Below are positions 5,526 through 5,786 of a DNA stretch of 5,786 bases, piece by piece. The stretch comes from Pseudomonadota bacterium. GTDB taxonomy: Bacteria > Pseudomonadota > Gammaproteobacteria > Xanthomonadales > Rhodanobacteraceae. Position 1 is the first letter of the stretch. Each line of letters opens with the position of its first letter. Position numbers and translations under genes: made by a program. The notes under the pieces are model-generated. The model did no database searches, was not told the DNA's origin, and saw nothing but the letters and a program-made list of their open reading frames with translations. The DNA lies in assembly GCA_021787175.1 (NCBI GenBank), contig JAJYMF010000339.1:1-5786 (forward strand), given 5' to 3'.

Positions 5526-5786
5526 ATGCGCACGATCCGCCTCTACGTCGATCTGCCTCTGGCGCCGGACTCCGACGCCACCCTGCCCACCGCGGCCGCC
5601 GAGCACGCCACGCGCGTGCTGCGGCTGCGCAGCGGCGACGCGCTGGTGCTGTTCAACGGTGACGGTCACGACTATCCGTCGCATCTTCTGGGTGTGTCCC
5701 GCGCCGGCGCCAGCGTGCGCATCGCGGCGCGCACCGCGCCCGCGGCGCCGGCCTCGCCGCGGGCGCTCACCCTGGCGCAGGGCATC
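5526..5786 (+). CDS. rsmE: 16S rRNA (uracil(1498)-N3)-methyltransferase, N-terminal part (3' end outside window)
   Basis: RsmE methylates N3 of U1498 in 16S rRNA within assembled 30S subunits, using S-adenosylmethionine. Eighty-seven codons are visible before the window ends in an open frame. They cover the N-terminal PUA-like RNA-binding domain: MRTIRLYVDLPLAP (1-14), AAEHATRVLRLRSGDALVLF (24-43), then NGDGHDYPSHL (44-54), and at the edge LTLAQGI (81-87), which in RsmE begins the SPOUT-type knotted methyltransferase domain. Motif order and spacing match the family. The ATG at 5526 is 8 bp after the bioA stop with no strong Shine-Dalgarno, so translation may depend on ribosomes finishing bioA. 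The catalytic half is not visible, so completeness cannot be judged. Confidence 0.92.
   Translation, partial: MRTIRLYVDLPLAPDSDATLPTAAAEHATRVLRLRSGDALVLFNGDGHDYPSHLLGVSRAGASVRIAARTAPAAPASPRALTLAQGI

Overview
This is a G+C-rich bacterial chromosomal window with dense, mostly housekeeping gene content. NudE, the MazG/CysQ/NudE set and the BioA-RsmE neighbour pair point to a gammaproteobacterium. The high GC, short signals and arginine/alanine-rich proteins fit the Xanthomonadales/Lysobacterales (Xanthomonas-Lysobacter-like). That lineage is an inference from gene content and sequence style, not from a search.

Layout. Positions 1-189 (+) hold the last 62 codons of an FtsX/YbbP-type ABC transporter permease. 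A non-coding stretch follows (190-321) with three stem-loops, the last being a hairpin plus T-run terminator at 287-312. Convergent to it, on the minus strand, are a secreted beta-strand-repeat protein with eight GSGD repeats (322-1149) and a small two-helix membrane protein of unknown function (1280-1549). A 287-bp gap rich in inverted repeats (1550-1836) separates these from a compact minus-strand operon, transcribed nudE (3506-4063), cysQ (2688-3509), mazG (1837-2691). Its genes are joined by two ATGA stop/start overlaps. Divergent from nudE across a 74-bp gap is bioA (4138-5517, +), followed 8 bp later by rsmE (5526 to the window edge, N-terminus only).

How the genes work together. NudE, CysQ and MazG are all pyrophosphohydrolases or phosphatases acting on small nucleotides: ADP-sugars, NADH and diadenosine polyphosphates; 3'-phosphoadenosine 5'-phosphate; and (d)NTPs including damaged ones. 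They form a translationally coupled nucleotide-housecleaning unit. BioA makes the 7,8-diaminopelargonate intermediate of biotin, and RsmE methylates U1498 of 16S rRNA; the two are co-transcribed by position, not by pathway. The nudE/bioA intergenic region has -10-like elements placed so close to both start codons that both mRNAs could be leaderless.

I see no CRISPR array, transposon, phage, toxin-antitoxin or other defence system, and no RNA gene. The parts least explained by known families are the GSGD repeat protein with its alternating rungs, the small membrane protein beside it, and the two inverted-repeat-rich gaps.
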